DNA from: Malurus cyaneus samueli
Lineage: Eukaryota; Chordata; Aves; Passeriformes; Maluridae
Assembly (NCBI GenBank): GCA_009741485.1
Contig: CM019214.1
Location: 24,512,329-24,576,328 of the forward strand
Reading direction: 5' to 3'
Length of the DNA stretch: 64,000 nucleotides
Shown here: piece after piece, positions 33,311-45,915 of the stretch
Layout: each line of letters begins with the position of its first letter
How positions within the stretch are numbered: position 1 is the stretch's first letter
Notes under the pieces: model-generated
The model's database searches: none
What the model saw: only the letters and a program-made list of their open reading frames with translations
Told to the model about the DNA's origin: nothing
Made by a program: the position numbers and the translations under genes

Positions 33311-36300
33311 CCACTGATAGTAGCGGTCTTCTGCAATTCTCTACATTCCCTTTTTTTCTCTTTGACTGACTCTTTAATGACTCTGCTTGATGGCATCATT
33401 TCTCATGGTCCTTATTTCTTTTTCCCATCCAAGGCTAACCTTCCCAACATTAGTCACCTCCTGGAAACTGGTTGGGTATTTTGGGTACTTGGGAAGCAAA
33501 GCTAAGTTGACCTCTTCTAATTTCATTTTCAATAGCTCACAGCCTCTCCCTTAGTGGGGCTCCCTTCCCAAAGACAGGAATGAACCCTAAAATATGGATT
33601 ATGGAAATAACTATGCCAACAGCTTCTGTGGTCTTTACAAACATATGCCCGTTTCCACAAATTTTTATCTTATCAGGGGTCGTTCAGCTTCTCAAAAGCC
33701 AAATTCATGGTCTGAAATAAAAAAGAAATCGGCTCTCTGGAGGATATTTGTATGTGCACTTCCCAGATCAACCATACCTTTCCATCACCATTGATATTAT
33801 TTATTGCTGGATATTGATTTATTGCAGGAATAAAGCCTGAAGTCTGACTCTGTGCCATGCAGGAGGGAGTAGACAGCGGGAGGCACTTGAGCAGGGAGAG
33901 CAGACTGCTCAGGTGGAAAAAGGGGCTACCAGGAGAAGAGCAAGGAGGCTTTAAGGGATGAACAGAGGGGAGATGGGAGCAAAGGGGGTTTGCAGTGAAC
34001 TTTCTTGCAAGTCTGTACTCCCCAGTGAGCAGCTTCATTGGTGAGGTTAAGCCTTGGTATAAGCACATGAAAACACTGGGGAAGGAGAGAACACTGAGAA
34101 GAAACAATTGTTCTGCTGTCCAGTCTGTTGTGTTTGGTTGAAGGGGTTGGCTGCATTGCCTTGGCCTGGTATGGTGAATTTAGCACTGGCTTGTACTTTC
34201 ACCATGCTGAGGCTTTCACATGTCCTTGCTGGCTCCTGTTCTCAGTCAGGGCACACCTGCAGATGGCACAGACAGGTGCTAATGCCACAGACAGACAAAT
34301 TTTTTTCAACACATGATCTGCTCTGGGACTTGTGTCACTGTAGTACCTGAATATGCATCAGGTGAACCTGCAGGTGAACCGAGCTCTGTCCCCTCTGCTT
34401 CACCAGCTGTGAAATTTGGGCTCCCAGAGGCTGCCCCCAGCCAGGTGCACATCAGTCTCAGTGTGTGCTGAGCCTTTCTGCACAGCCCTTGTGGGACAAG
34501 TCCTCTCTGGGCAAAAAGCACTTGTGGCTTGGAAGGAAAAGAGAGATATTTATCACACAGAAACTATCTTGGCTGTGTAATTCCTAGCTGGAAGAGGTAG
34601 TTTGGCAAGATGAACGTAACCCACATAATTGGGTCCAATTCCTTTAAACACACTGCCCTGTATAATGAGAATAACTGAGGGCTTTTGCTGCCAGGTTGTC
34701 GAGTCACAAATGTGAAAGGAAGAAACCCAAAATAAGCAAATTACTGAGGGGTTTGAGCTGGCTACTTTTGATCTATTTTTTTAAGCAAGGCTTCAGCTGT
34801 AAGAATCTTGAGATTTAAGATGCTGCCTGTATCCTATGTAAATCGCATTTGGCACTCCAGTGAAGTTCAGTGTTCAAAGTTCAAGGAATAGCTTGGGTTT
34901 GGGCTCATCTGTAGATATATTGTTCAGCAACTGTTGTTTTTTTGCAACACCCACAGCATCTGCAGTTGTGTAAAGCACGTGAGCTCGTGTTGGCCTTAAG
35001 TAAAAGTGGCAGCTACAGCAACCAAGTGCTGTTCACAGCGTCAGCTCAGATAAACCTCTCTTTCTTCCTCGAGGGCAGCCCCATTTCCTAAAAGTGCAAA
35101 CCCACACAGTTTGCATGGGAGTGTGAAGCACAAACTGCTGCACTGCAGCTGAAACGCTCTCCCCTGACCCTCTGCTGCTTCTCGGCTCCTTCAGCAGAGG
35201 AGGGTGGGTTTGAACTGTCTCGTCTGAACAGCTCAGGGCTGTTTTTTGAGCAAAACCTGACAGATTTATGAATATCCACAGAAATGCTCAGATATGACCC
35301 TAAGTAAGATTTCATCACTTTTATAGACTCAGAGATGAGAGCAAAAACTGCCCAGCCCATCTCTCTGCCATCACAGGTTTGTTTTCACTGTGTTTCCGCC
35401 AGCAAACATTACAGGAGTTGTCCTAGTTTAAGTCAAGGTGAAACTTGACTGCCCCTATAAAGAAATGTTTCCTTTTTTTCCCAGAAAAATGGCAGTGTTG
35501 CTCTACAGTGCCAACACAGATGTCACTCACCACTGGCAGCTCACACGGAGTGGCTGCAGCCTGAGGAGCCCATTCTTCAGACACAGAAGGCAGCTCTGAA
35601 TCCATCCAACTATTTATTGTAATCAATGTAATAAAGCTTTGTTTCTTGATCTGGGGCACTCCAGATGGTGAAAAGGACAACAGACATCCCCTCATGGCTC
35701 GAGCCGTCCCTTAAGGCTGTAGCAGGGGGATGTCTCACTGGTCTTGAGGAGGTATTTTTATTTCTTCAGGGAGCAGAAGTGTGTTCCCTGCAGCCACCAA
35801 AGCCTCCATGGGACCAGGATGCAGCAGCGGAGCTCCTGCACACATCAGGTTCCACCACCCATCTTTGGTTTGCAGCTATTTAAAGGCAGACAGGAGTAAA
35901 ACACATTTGGAAACAAGGTATAATTTTTTACCCTGTTCCTCTCTGCAGCTCATTGCCCACCATACAAACACGGGCTTGAGTGTGTGTGGGCCCACAAAGC
36001 CCCTCTGGCCTCACCTGTGTGCCTATCTTTGGGTCACACATGGCAAAACCAAGCTTTAAGTGTTCCACGGCACCTTCCCTGGTCTCTGTCAGGTGCCACA
36101 GGGCTCTCCTGGAGCCATGGCTGAGGGAACTGCTGTGTGCTGTCAATGCATTCACACTTCCGTAGGATCATCCCATCTTTCTGAATATTTGAAACTGTGA
36201 AAACTACTATTTATTGATTATTATCTTACACAGGTGGCCAGCAGGGGCACACAGTGGGGGTGAGAGAGAGGTCTGGAATCTACCCTCCTCCTCCAGCACC

Positions 36301-38179
36301 CCATGGTCAGGTGCCCCACGGAGACCTCTCCTACAGCAGGGAGCCAGGGATAAGGGGGAGTGGAGCTTGCTTCTGTCAGGAAGTGTTTGCAGAGCTCAGA
36401 CTGACACGCTGAGGCAAACAGCAAACGCTCCCGGACCACAGAAATAAGCCATCACTTTCAGCAAGTATGTGACTGAAAAGCAAGCAGATTGGAAAATTAT
36501 CTAAAAATAGTGGAGCAAAGATTAGCAGCACAAGAAACAGCTCAGAAGCATCAGGACACTCCTGGGCTTATTCAAATCACAAGTTCTTAAAGGAGGATTG
36601 CAAAGATATTGGAACTGCACAGACAGCTCCACACGTTACTTGGGCTTGCCTGAACTCCAGGAGAGCACGACGTTCCTGCCAGGGCACAGCGGCTACCTGG
36701 GAAGTCTTAGCATTTTTAATGAGTATTATGAAGAATTTTATTATCATGGAAAGGAATATAATCATTTTCTCAATAAAAAAGCTCCTTAGTCAGTAACCAC
36801 TGCCTAGCACTTGGAGGCAATTCAGCAGTCTTTAGCTGTCATTTCAGAAGACATATGGCAGGAACAAGATCAAATTCCTATTGCCTTTCATATCAGGAAG
36901 GTTTCCCATTAATAATAGGTTTGTCTTTATAATGTGTGTCTTGCAGTAAAATAATTTGAGCTATGTGGGTTTTATGAGACTCTGTAGAGAGAGAAGTCTG
37001 CAGAAATTTCTGACCAGCTCCTCCCTTTACCTTCCCCTCTTCAGACCTCATTAAGAATTTCAAGCTTTCCACTTCCGTTTCAGTTGCACTCGCATTTTCT
37101 CTCACCTTTCTGCAATCCTGTTTGGTTGGTTTTGTTTGGAAATCATTATCCATTAAGTATTTATTGCTTTATTGAACCAGCTTGGCTCATGAATGCATAT
37201 TTCCTCTCCCTTATTATCCCCTACTTCATATAGTGTATCCATTAAAACTTGCATCCCTTGCTGAGGGAGTGCAGCACCAACCTGTAATAGCAATTACTGT
37301 TGTGGGATCTTGGTAGCAGAGCTGCCTGTGTGTCCTCCCGAGTAATGAGCGTTCCAAGTGACACCTCCCTCGCAGTTCTCTCTGAGTCCTCCCCATGGTG
37401 GCCTGAAGCACCGAACTTGCCCTGAGATCCTGCAGAGGCTTTTCCCCTGCAGCTGTGGGAGTGACTGCTGTGATCTGATCCCTCTCTGCTCAGTAAGGGC
37501 TCGGTTATGGATGAGCTGAACCAGAAGCTGCTTGTGCCACAGGAGGGGAGAGCCTGTTCTCCTCCATCCTGATCCCCTCTATACCCTCCTCCAGATTCCA
37601 GCCTGCACACTCCTCACCTCCCCAGATCTCCTTGCACCACTGATTGTAAGATAAGCCAATTTGGACCAGTAAAACAGCAGACCTGTGAGTTATTCATTCA
37701 ACTCAAGGTGCCTTGTGAAACCATACCCTCCAGCTAAAAGCACAGCCGTGCATTAAGCTGTGTCTGGACACAGTTTGCACCATGACAAGAAGGAGCATAC
37801 AACCTTGCACTTCTTAAAATTTGGATTATAAATTCTGGAGGATATGGAGAAACATGTCAGGATTAGATCTGAAACAGTTGCTAGATCATATGATCACTAA
37901 GAGCCAACTTCTGTGTCATTTCTCATGAGGTGGCATTTCAGTGGGCAAGCTTGGGCAGCTACACCAAAATTACCCATTCCTGCCAGCAGCACAGCTGCTT
38001 CTCCTGTTGGTTTGCCCTGCAGCTTCACATGGGTCATCCTATTTAGGCTCTCTGTGTCTCCAGCTGAGAAGCTGTAGCCTGCTGTGCACCAGGATGCTCC
38101 ATAGGCTCTACAGCAGGCTGAGAGCAACAGAGGTGACTAATTTTTAGGAGAGAGATATTGTAGTCCTTTCTCTTTTCTG
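33311..38179. other. intergenic, no gene seen
   Basis: No exon or recognised repeat. Mixed composition with some GC-richer stretches (about 34200-34520 and 35680-36450) that open chance frames. Confidence 0.65.
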
Positions 38180-38660
38180 ACTCGCTCCCGTTGCCTCATG
38201 CACACCCTCAGTTCCCAGGAGAAAAAGCTTCTGAGCTCTGGCAGTAATTATTAAGAGCTCAGCAGATAAGCAGTTTCAGTAAGCTGAGCAGGGATCACAG
38301 GGCAAAGTGCGTACCTGGGAAGTTACAGAACCACTTTTGAAAAGCGCTTTAAAGTTGAAGCGTGCTTTTTCATGATGTGTTCTCATTATTACGGCCGGTC
38401 CTTCTGTCTACAGAGGAGCAATGGCACCTGCCGGGGTTTGCTATTGCTCTCCCCGTGTCACTATCAAAGGAGGGGAGTGAGTTTGGAGGGGCTGTGCTGG
38501 CAGCCGGAGCCGGGTGTGCTGCCTTCCCTCGCTGTGCAGGGAGAGCCTTCTGCACCTCTATAAACGGGGACAATAGCTACCTGCAGCTTGTCGCCGTGCC
38601 GGGACACCGGGCTCATTAGCGCCGGCAATGCGCACAGCCAGCTGGATGAAAGGGACTGAT
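38180..38660. promoter_or_regulatory. CpG-rich patch, candidate promoter or enhancer
   Basis: Between 38301 and 38700 I count 20 CpG dinucleotides, against only a few per 400 bases in most of the window. A TATAAA lies at 38559-38564 on the + strand, followed by a CpG cluster (TCGCCGTGCCGGG and AGCGCCGGC). Such a patch in a CpG-poor interval is usually an unmethylated element: a promoter of a non-coding or alternative transcript, or an enhancer. Open frames here (up to 85 codons) resemble no known protein, including NHS first exons as far as I recall them. It could also be a fortuitous GC-rich stretch. Confidence 0.4.
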
Positions 38661-41600
38661 AAGTGCTCGCTTTCGTTATTTGAAGACCCAGATCAAAGAA
38701 CTGAGGGCAGCCTTGATTTACCACTGGAAGCACACCTGCACGAAATGTCCGATTAGAAATCAAGCAATAAAACCACTGACAGTAAAAACAACAATGAAGG
38801 CAGGAAAAAGAAGTTTGCAGCTGGTCAGCTGGAACACAATGAATCAAGGAAAACCACAAAGCAACCGCTGTTTTTTTTCTGACAATTTTTGCCATCTTGT
38901 TGCAATGACTTTTAAAACAAAACAAACAACTCCACAGGATATGTAGCTTGGGTTTTCTGGGGTTTTTTAGAGGAAACGAGAAAAGGGCAAAAAGGGCTTT
39001 ACTTCCCCTCTAATAACTGAAGCTTTTGGAGGAAGAAGGCTCTACGTAAGATGTTAATGATTGAACAATAAATTCTTGGTAGTTAAAGCAGGGGTGAAGC
39101 ACAAATCTGTCTCTCTCTCTCTGTTCTCTGCCACTCTGACAGCCAGCAAAGGTTGTCAGCTTAAAGCCACCAATAAATATTCCTTCTCCCCAGCAGCATA
39201 CTGCAGTCTTCATGCCCCAGTGTCTCCAGGTAAGCACCTTCACATGGTATTATGTACAGGCTGACATGTTTTACACATCCCCTCTGGTTAGCATGCACTC
39301 GCATTCCTGCAAGGTTAAGAAAGGGCACTCATCCAGAGAGAAGTAAAAGGATGCAGAAAGGTAGGTCATGGTTATCCAGGATGGGAGAAGAGGTGGAATG
39401 GACTTCCCTGGGAGCAAGCCCTGGGTTCTGGAGAGATCTGCACCCTGACCTCTGAAAGGCATACACACCTCCAGCTGGGCTTGGGGCAGGGGAGAGCCAT
39501 CATTTCCCACCTGTAACACCATCCATCAGCGTGACACAACGAGTTTCCTCATTTGTAAGGTACCTCTGGACAGACATGATGAGCCACTGTCTGGAAAACA
39601 GCCAACTAACGAGAGGGGAGAGGTGATGGGGAGCTGCTGGTCACGTAGGACATGAGCTGTAAATCAGAGCTGAGTGTCAGGGAAAGGGATTTTTCCCTTG
39701 GAGCAGCAGACACCCTTTTGCTTTACCCTGTCAAATAATCAAGCCTGTTTCAGTGCCTTGTGAAGGGAAGATGGAAGGGCTGGGGCTCTGTGGGTTCAGA
39801 GGGCTGTGTTAAAGAGCCTTGCAGGGCAGGGAGGAACAGGCAAAGCACACATGAAAGACATCGGTCAGGAAATGTCACGGAATCACTCAGCAAATCTAGG
39901 AAACTTGTTTTGATTAAGTTTGTACAGAAAGACTTAAAGAAAAGAGAGAAAAAGAGACCACCAACATAGCAAATCCAAGTTGAGCTAAAGGAAAGAAATT
40001 AGTTTTTATTATTCTAGCAAATATTGGTGGGGATGTGATTGAAACAACCCACTGAATCTAAACTCCCCCCTTCAGGAACCTGATCAAGCTCCAAATTTCC
40101 CTGCTGGCCTCAGCTCCTCTGAAGGGCCAACCCTAAGCCTTAGAGATGAACAGTGGGAACATGAAGAACATCAGGAGCAGATCCAGCTCTGTGTGGCTTT
40201 GGCTTGTGTCCCAGCAGACACAGTAAAAGAGGGGAGAAATCAAACCTGTGGAGTCTGGAATGGGTTGAGTCACCAGTGAGGCTCCTCTCTTCAGTGCCAG
40301 CAGTCTGAAAGTGGGGTGCAGAGGTCTGCCAGGCTGCCTCAGCTCTCCTTATTGGACCTGGAGCCACAAACACATCCACAGAATGATTTGTCTCAACAAC
40401 TCGAGGTGCCTTTATGTTACCAAATCAGTCACCCACACTGCCAACGTAGTATTTCACACTAAGACCCCTCCAGACACCATCTAAAGTAAGTTTCAAGAGG
40501 AAAGCTGGCCACTGCTAACAGGACAGTTTGCTCCACATCTTCAGGGACTGTGCCCCACCACTGCTGTGACAGCCCTAACACCCTCTCATATCCCTGTACA
40601 CATCCCGGGCTCACGGTACCAAGCCTTAGGCTCCCATCACAAAACACTGCTGTGACCCTGACGTTCATCCCTCCATGGAGCAAAAAGGAGATCTTGTCCT
40701 TTCACATGACCATCTTTCCACGGAGACCATAGAGAGTCCACATGGCTCCCTCAGAGCACAAACCCTGCTTGCTGATGGTGAGCACTAAATGACACCACTC
40801 CCACCCAAAAGGATGAGAAGTTGTCTGTGGGCACCCAGACCACCAGAATTGTGGCACTCTTTAACGGAGGAGCATTTCTGTGCTGCATAAAATCAATGTC
40901 CCTGAAACGAACAGCACTCAGAAGGTGCCTGTCCTTGGAATTGCAACAAACCCCGTGCCTCATCCACAGAAGTTCCTGCTGAGGAGGAATGAGTATGGCT
41001 GGGAGTTCAGACCTTCCTGGAAGAGGGTGCATTTTTTTGAAGCCAACTTCATAAACTTCTTCCACAAGCAATGGCATCAAGGCTTAAATGATGAGGAAGA
41101 GCAGGGAATGAACTGAAGGGGATATGAAGAGAGGGCTGGTTGATCTGCCATTCCTAGAATTGAAAAGCTGCTGGATTTTACTATGTGATGGTTTTACTAG
41201 AGACCAGTAAACTGCAATTATATTGCCAGGAGGAAAGAAGACTCTTTAAGGGTTTCCTGTAGCAGATGGGACTAAATAGGTGATGCTTCTGGCAGGGGAA
41301 GGGTGTCCCTAGCAGGGAGCTGTGCTTTTCAAACACTCAGCACCCACTTCTAACATGTGGGGCATGTCAAGGCTTGGGGAGCCACACTGTTTCTGAGGGG
41401 GTTCTTTCACACACAATTTACCCGGCCTTTTGAACACAGTTCAGTGAGAAGTGAGAATAAGTGGCTGAGAAAATGGTTGCAATATGAAATAAATCCCTAA
41501 AAACACGTATTTAACTGTCTCCCACTGCAAACTCCTCCCTGCTCACTGCCTTCCCACACTTCTGCTAAACCAACCAAAACCAAAAAGAGACTGTATTTCA

Positions 41601-44600
41601 AGAAAAATAAAGTAGCATAATGAAGTAGGTTACCATACACAGCATTCTATTCAGGAAATTACAGTGCAGTAAGTGACTGTAAAAACATGAGATACATGTG
41701 CTCTCAAGGACTACCCGTATTGGTACCCTTACCCTGTGCCAAATTTGGCAAAAGTGAGATGGCACCCCCCTCCCAGAAGAAGGTAAACTTCCTCACCTTA
41801 ATGGGGGATTAAGAAGTCCCTCCTAGGGCCATGCTTATGCCACTGTGCTCCTTCTGCCAAAGCTCTGTGTGCGTGCCAAGAGCTGAGGATGCTGCTGGAT
41901 CTGCTCCCTCCCTAGGAGGGAGATGGAGAAGCCGATATCAGCAACAGGTTATCAGTGTTGCAGCCATTTTTAATATCTGCTTTTGAAGAAGACTATTACT
42001 GAAAAAATTCATGTGACCTTCGTTAAAACATAGCACTTTCCTGTGAATTGGTGTTTCCTATGAAGTTTATTTCCCTCTCAGCTTATATTCCTTTCTAGAT
42101 GCAGTGCCTTCCACTGGAGAATAGGACTTTCATAAAGCACCATTTGCATTTATGCTCCAGCTGCTTGTTGCAGACACAATGTAAACACATCAAAAAGAAC
42201 TGACAGTCCCTCCACAAGATTAAGAATGAAAATCCTTCAGGATTTCAGATCCTTATGGCATTTGAACCAGTCTCTTCCATGGCTCAAACTTTTGGGCGTA
42301 TAGCCAGAGATGGAAGAGCTCAGTTTCTTCTTACACGCTTATTATTTCCCTCAAAATGAATATGAATGGAAATGAATCAGATCATTCATCAGATCTGATA
42401 AGCTCTGTGTGATACAAATCTTGTCTCAGTGAGCAGTAGCTGATAAAATACCTGAAGTATTTGAAGACAACGCAAATTTTCTTTTCTAGTACCAGATCTC
42501 CTTTTATGTGCTTTCCACTAACATTCAAGTAGATGAATTTTCTCATCTTTTGTGTGTTTGTGTTTTTTGGTTTTGGTTGTGTTGTCTGCTTGTTTTTGTG
42601 GGTTCTTTTGATCAGAAAACAAACCTGTAAAATGAAAATCATGTGAAAACTCATCTGATAGTCATCACCTGGGGACTCTCACTGGCAAGGCAGGTGGCAA
42701 AAGACTGAAACCTCTTTTATGGTCTTGGAATTGTTTGGTCTGAGAGAGAATAGATATGAATTATATGACCAATTACAAGGATCACATTCCAAGTAATAAC
42801 CAAATTGTAAATAGTCCCATAGTTCCCATCTAATTCATGGATGAGAAAATAGTTGAAATGTGAAAGCAAAGTTGTGGGTTTCCACATTCCCTTCCCAGTT
42901 ATGTTTGACAGCTAGAAGAGGAAAGCATTGGGCTTGATTACAAGACACAGCCTGTAAGAACAGCAGAGAGCTTCTTAGCCTGGATGGGAATACTGTCAAT
43001 TTTCATGGAGCAGTATTTTCAGTACTTAGTAGTTTGACCTTTTGTCCACTTTTTTTTTATTTTCAGATAATGTCTATAAATGAGGAGTTCCTCACCTATG
43101 AGTAGAGAACTATAAAAATATTAATTACCACAAGATGAGAAACAGATGAAGGACTCTTGAAGCCAAACATTCACATCTCTGTGACAGCCAACATAAGCAC
43201 GTAATTTGCATCTGTGTTTTTGGCACCTAATGAAATAGTCTTTTTAAAGTAACCACCTAATTTCCCTATTGAAAAGTACATGCCTCTGAAGGTCTCCATA
43301 GGAAATTTGCTCTGTGGAACAGAAGCACCTAAATTTCTCTCCATCAGATGAATACAAAACTCTGTCAATATTTGTCTGCTCTCAAGGCACCTGTTTGTCA
43401 ATGGCTGGAGCCACTGTGGGAGATTCCTCTCAGTCACTGACCAGGGAGCCTAAACTTGCTTTTAGCAACCACCTCAGCTCTGCAGCCTGCAGCCCTCTCT
43501 ACCTGTTTGCTGAAATAAAAATGTGTTTACCATATTGCATGAATGTGCAGACAGGAAAAACTTGGGCAAATCAATGTTAGTTTTAAATATGTCACAATTC
43601 AACTGCTGAAGAGACCATTCCAACTGATACCACAATGCTCACATGCATTATTCTTTTTTTCCTTTCACAGACAAGAAACCTAAAATACTCCAAAGCATTA
43701 ATTGAAATAGGGTGGGTAACCATTACTGCCTTTTCTGCCTGTAGCTGTCTATTTAAATGCCTATTTTTGTATTTATAGGACGAGACACAGCAAAATACAC
43801 ACAGACACACAAATGTATAAGCTTATACACTCATATTGCTGAAATTACATAGCAAGTCTGGAGATTAGACCAGAAATAGGATCCAGATTTCTTGATGCAA
43901 AACCTTTTGCTTTAACCATTCGAGAATAGGTTCCCCTAGCCTCACAGACTGTCAGATTAAAATGAAAGAGGAAAAGAATCACAAAAACTTTAAATCAAAG
44001 CATGAAATTGAAAATCTGTCAGATCCATAAAATGAAAATTCTGTCCAAAGGAAAATTCTGACACGATCATATTTTCTCATGAAATTGGAGCTGGAAATAA
44101 GGTCATTCTGAGGGGGAAAAAAAAGAATAATAATAAGAAAAAAAACTCCAGAACAGCATCAGCCACTTCAGCAAGAGAGTCTGAAGAGTTTTGACAAGTA
44201 CTGTGTCTAAGCCAAAAAACCCCAGGGCTAGATCTTCCACAAAAATCAGAGAACTTAAAGGGACATTGTCAAAGTTGGTAGACCAAATATTTGAGCTAGT
44301 TTAAACTCAGAGTAATACAGAGGAATTCTTTTTTTCTTTATTAAAAAGAACAGCTGAAAGATATTTATGAAGAGAATATATGACATAGTTTGCATATTTA
44401 TTTTGTAAGTAAGGATAACAGGCTTTGCACCTTAAAAAAAAGTATTTAAATTGCCTACCATACCCTCTGATGGTTTTGTTTCTTGGGGTTTTTTTTGTTT
44501 GGTTTTAAAACCTTGCTTACATTGTAGGTTGAAAGATTACTTTCTAATTAGAAACTTAGCAATTTTTTTCCTTTGCTTAGACTGGAAAAGTTATGGAAAA

Positions 44601-45885
44601 AATCAAATGAATAAAAAGTAAGTTAAAATGGGACACAGAGAGGGGGCAGGAGGAGAAAATGTTTATTTTTAAGTGCAGCATGGCATCATTCTGTTATAAA
44701 AATCTGGTACAAACTGATTTTCTGAAGTGCTGTGAACCTACAGATCCTTTGAATTCAACAGGAGACCTGAGCACTCAGCTGACTCCCTGGGAAATCAGGA
44801 CACATTTCTTTAGATCTCCAAGCCTTAAACCCTGCAATGATTTCTTCACATGTCCAGTTTAGCATATGTGGTTACTCCAGCTGGGATTTGAGTGGCTTCA
44901 TGGGGGCTCTGTTGGTGGATGTGCAGAGCTCAGTGGCTGGATACCCACCTTAGACAGCACAGACACAATTCATCTGCTTAGAGATGAGTAAAGACTAAAG
45001 CCAGCAGTGTGAGAGTCACATGGCCCCAGTTAATGGAGGAAATAGGTCCATGGTGGGCACAGGCCATCTCTCCCAAGCCCAAAACACAAACTCAAGTGCC
45101 AAAGCACTGAGGAGCTCATGTGCAGCCAACCCACTGCAGGAGGGCACGGTGGATCTCACCTCATGAATATCCTGGGTTTTGACATGTTCACTGCAGCCTT
45201 TTCTGCAATATCTGTAAGGAGAGTCAGCACCTCAGACCGACTTCTCAAAGCCACCATGATAACAAGATTAGACAAGGATTTTAAAACTACAATATTGCTG
45301 AAAAATCTGGCAGCATGTAGTTGGTCCAGTTGTTACTATTGAATTAGTAAATACGTAAAACACCATTTGCACTGGTTGGTACCTGGCACATTTATTCACA
45401 TTTGACTTGTGATCCTTTCTCCACTGGAATTTCTAGAGCAATTTATGTTGTGTTGCACTGGGGATGTTTACATAAGGAAGACCAAAATCTTCATATTAAA
45501 ATAAGACCAGTGATGGGACACGGCATCTTGGGACTGAGAGTTTTCTGTGTCTGTTTGCCTTCTTCACTGAGAAGAGTGGAGTTTCCTAGAAGATTATCTG
45601 GCTCCTGGCCAGCAGGCTCTAACTCTACAAGTGGGTCTTTAAGCCAGGAGCTGGAGGTTTCAGGAGCCTCCCTATTTCCTGTGGCAGCTCCAGCCTGCCA
45701 ACACCAAGGTGAGGTGGATGTGGCCTGAAGAGCCATCTTGGTGGATACTGCAGTGAGCATTCAAGTGAAGCAAAGCAGGGCACTGGAGAGGACATTTAGC
45801 AAGCTGGATCCATCATGTGCCACAGTGGCCATGGGACAACTGATGGGATGGCTGACATTGACAAAGAGCTGTGTGTGCATCCCCG
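38661..45885. other. intergenic, no gene seen
   Basis: No supportable exon. A 36-nt segment at 39194-39229 has a good acceptor (CCTTCTCCCCAG) and donor (GTAAGC) but nothing to join to. A short TC run lies near 39109-39122, and AT-rich low complexity at about 44110-44150. Confidence 0.65.
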
Positions 45886-45915
45886 CTCAGCTCAGCTCAG
45901 CTCAGCTCAGCTCAG
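45886..45915. repeat. (CTCAG)6 pentamer microsatellite
   Basis: Six perfect CTCAG units. It resembles AGCT-bearing repeats in sequence, but there is no immunoglobulin context. Confidence 0.95.

Noticed and set aside
33057..33505. Lys/Gly/Arg-rich and Pro/Ser/Leu-rich frames on both strands
   Set aside because: Translations of the AAGGG array, not proteins.
39194..39229. 36-nt in-frame microexon with good acceptor and donor
   Set aside because: No neighbouring exon or homologous peptide; isolated strong splice-like sites are common by chance.
43068..43106. Pyrimidine tract and AG followed by a short frame ending in TAG, as a terminal exon
   Set aside because: Eleven codons without partner exons or a nearby poly(A) signal.
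45886..45915. (CTCAG)6 as an immunoglobulin switch-like region
   Set aside because: Six units only and no immunoglobulin genes; a plain microsatellite.
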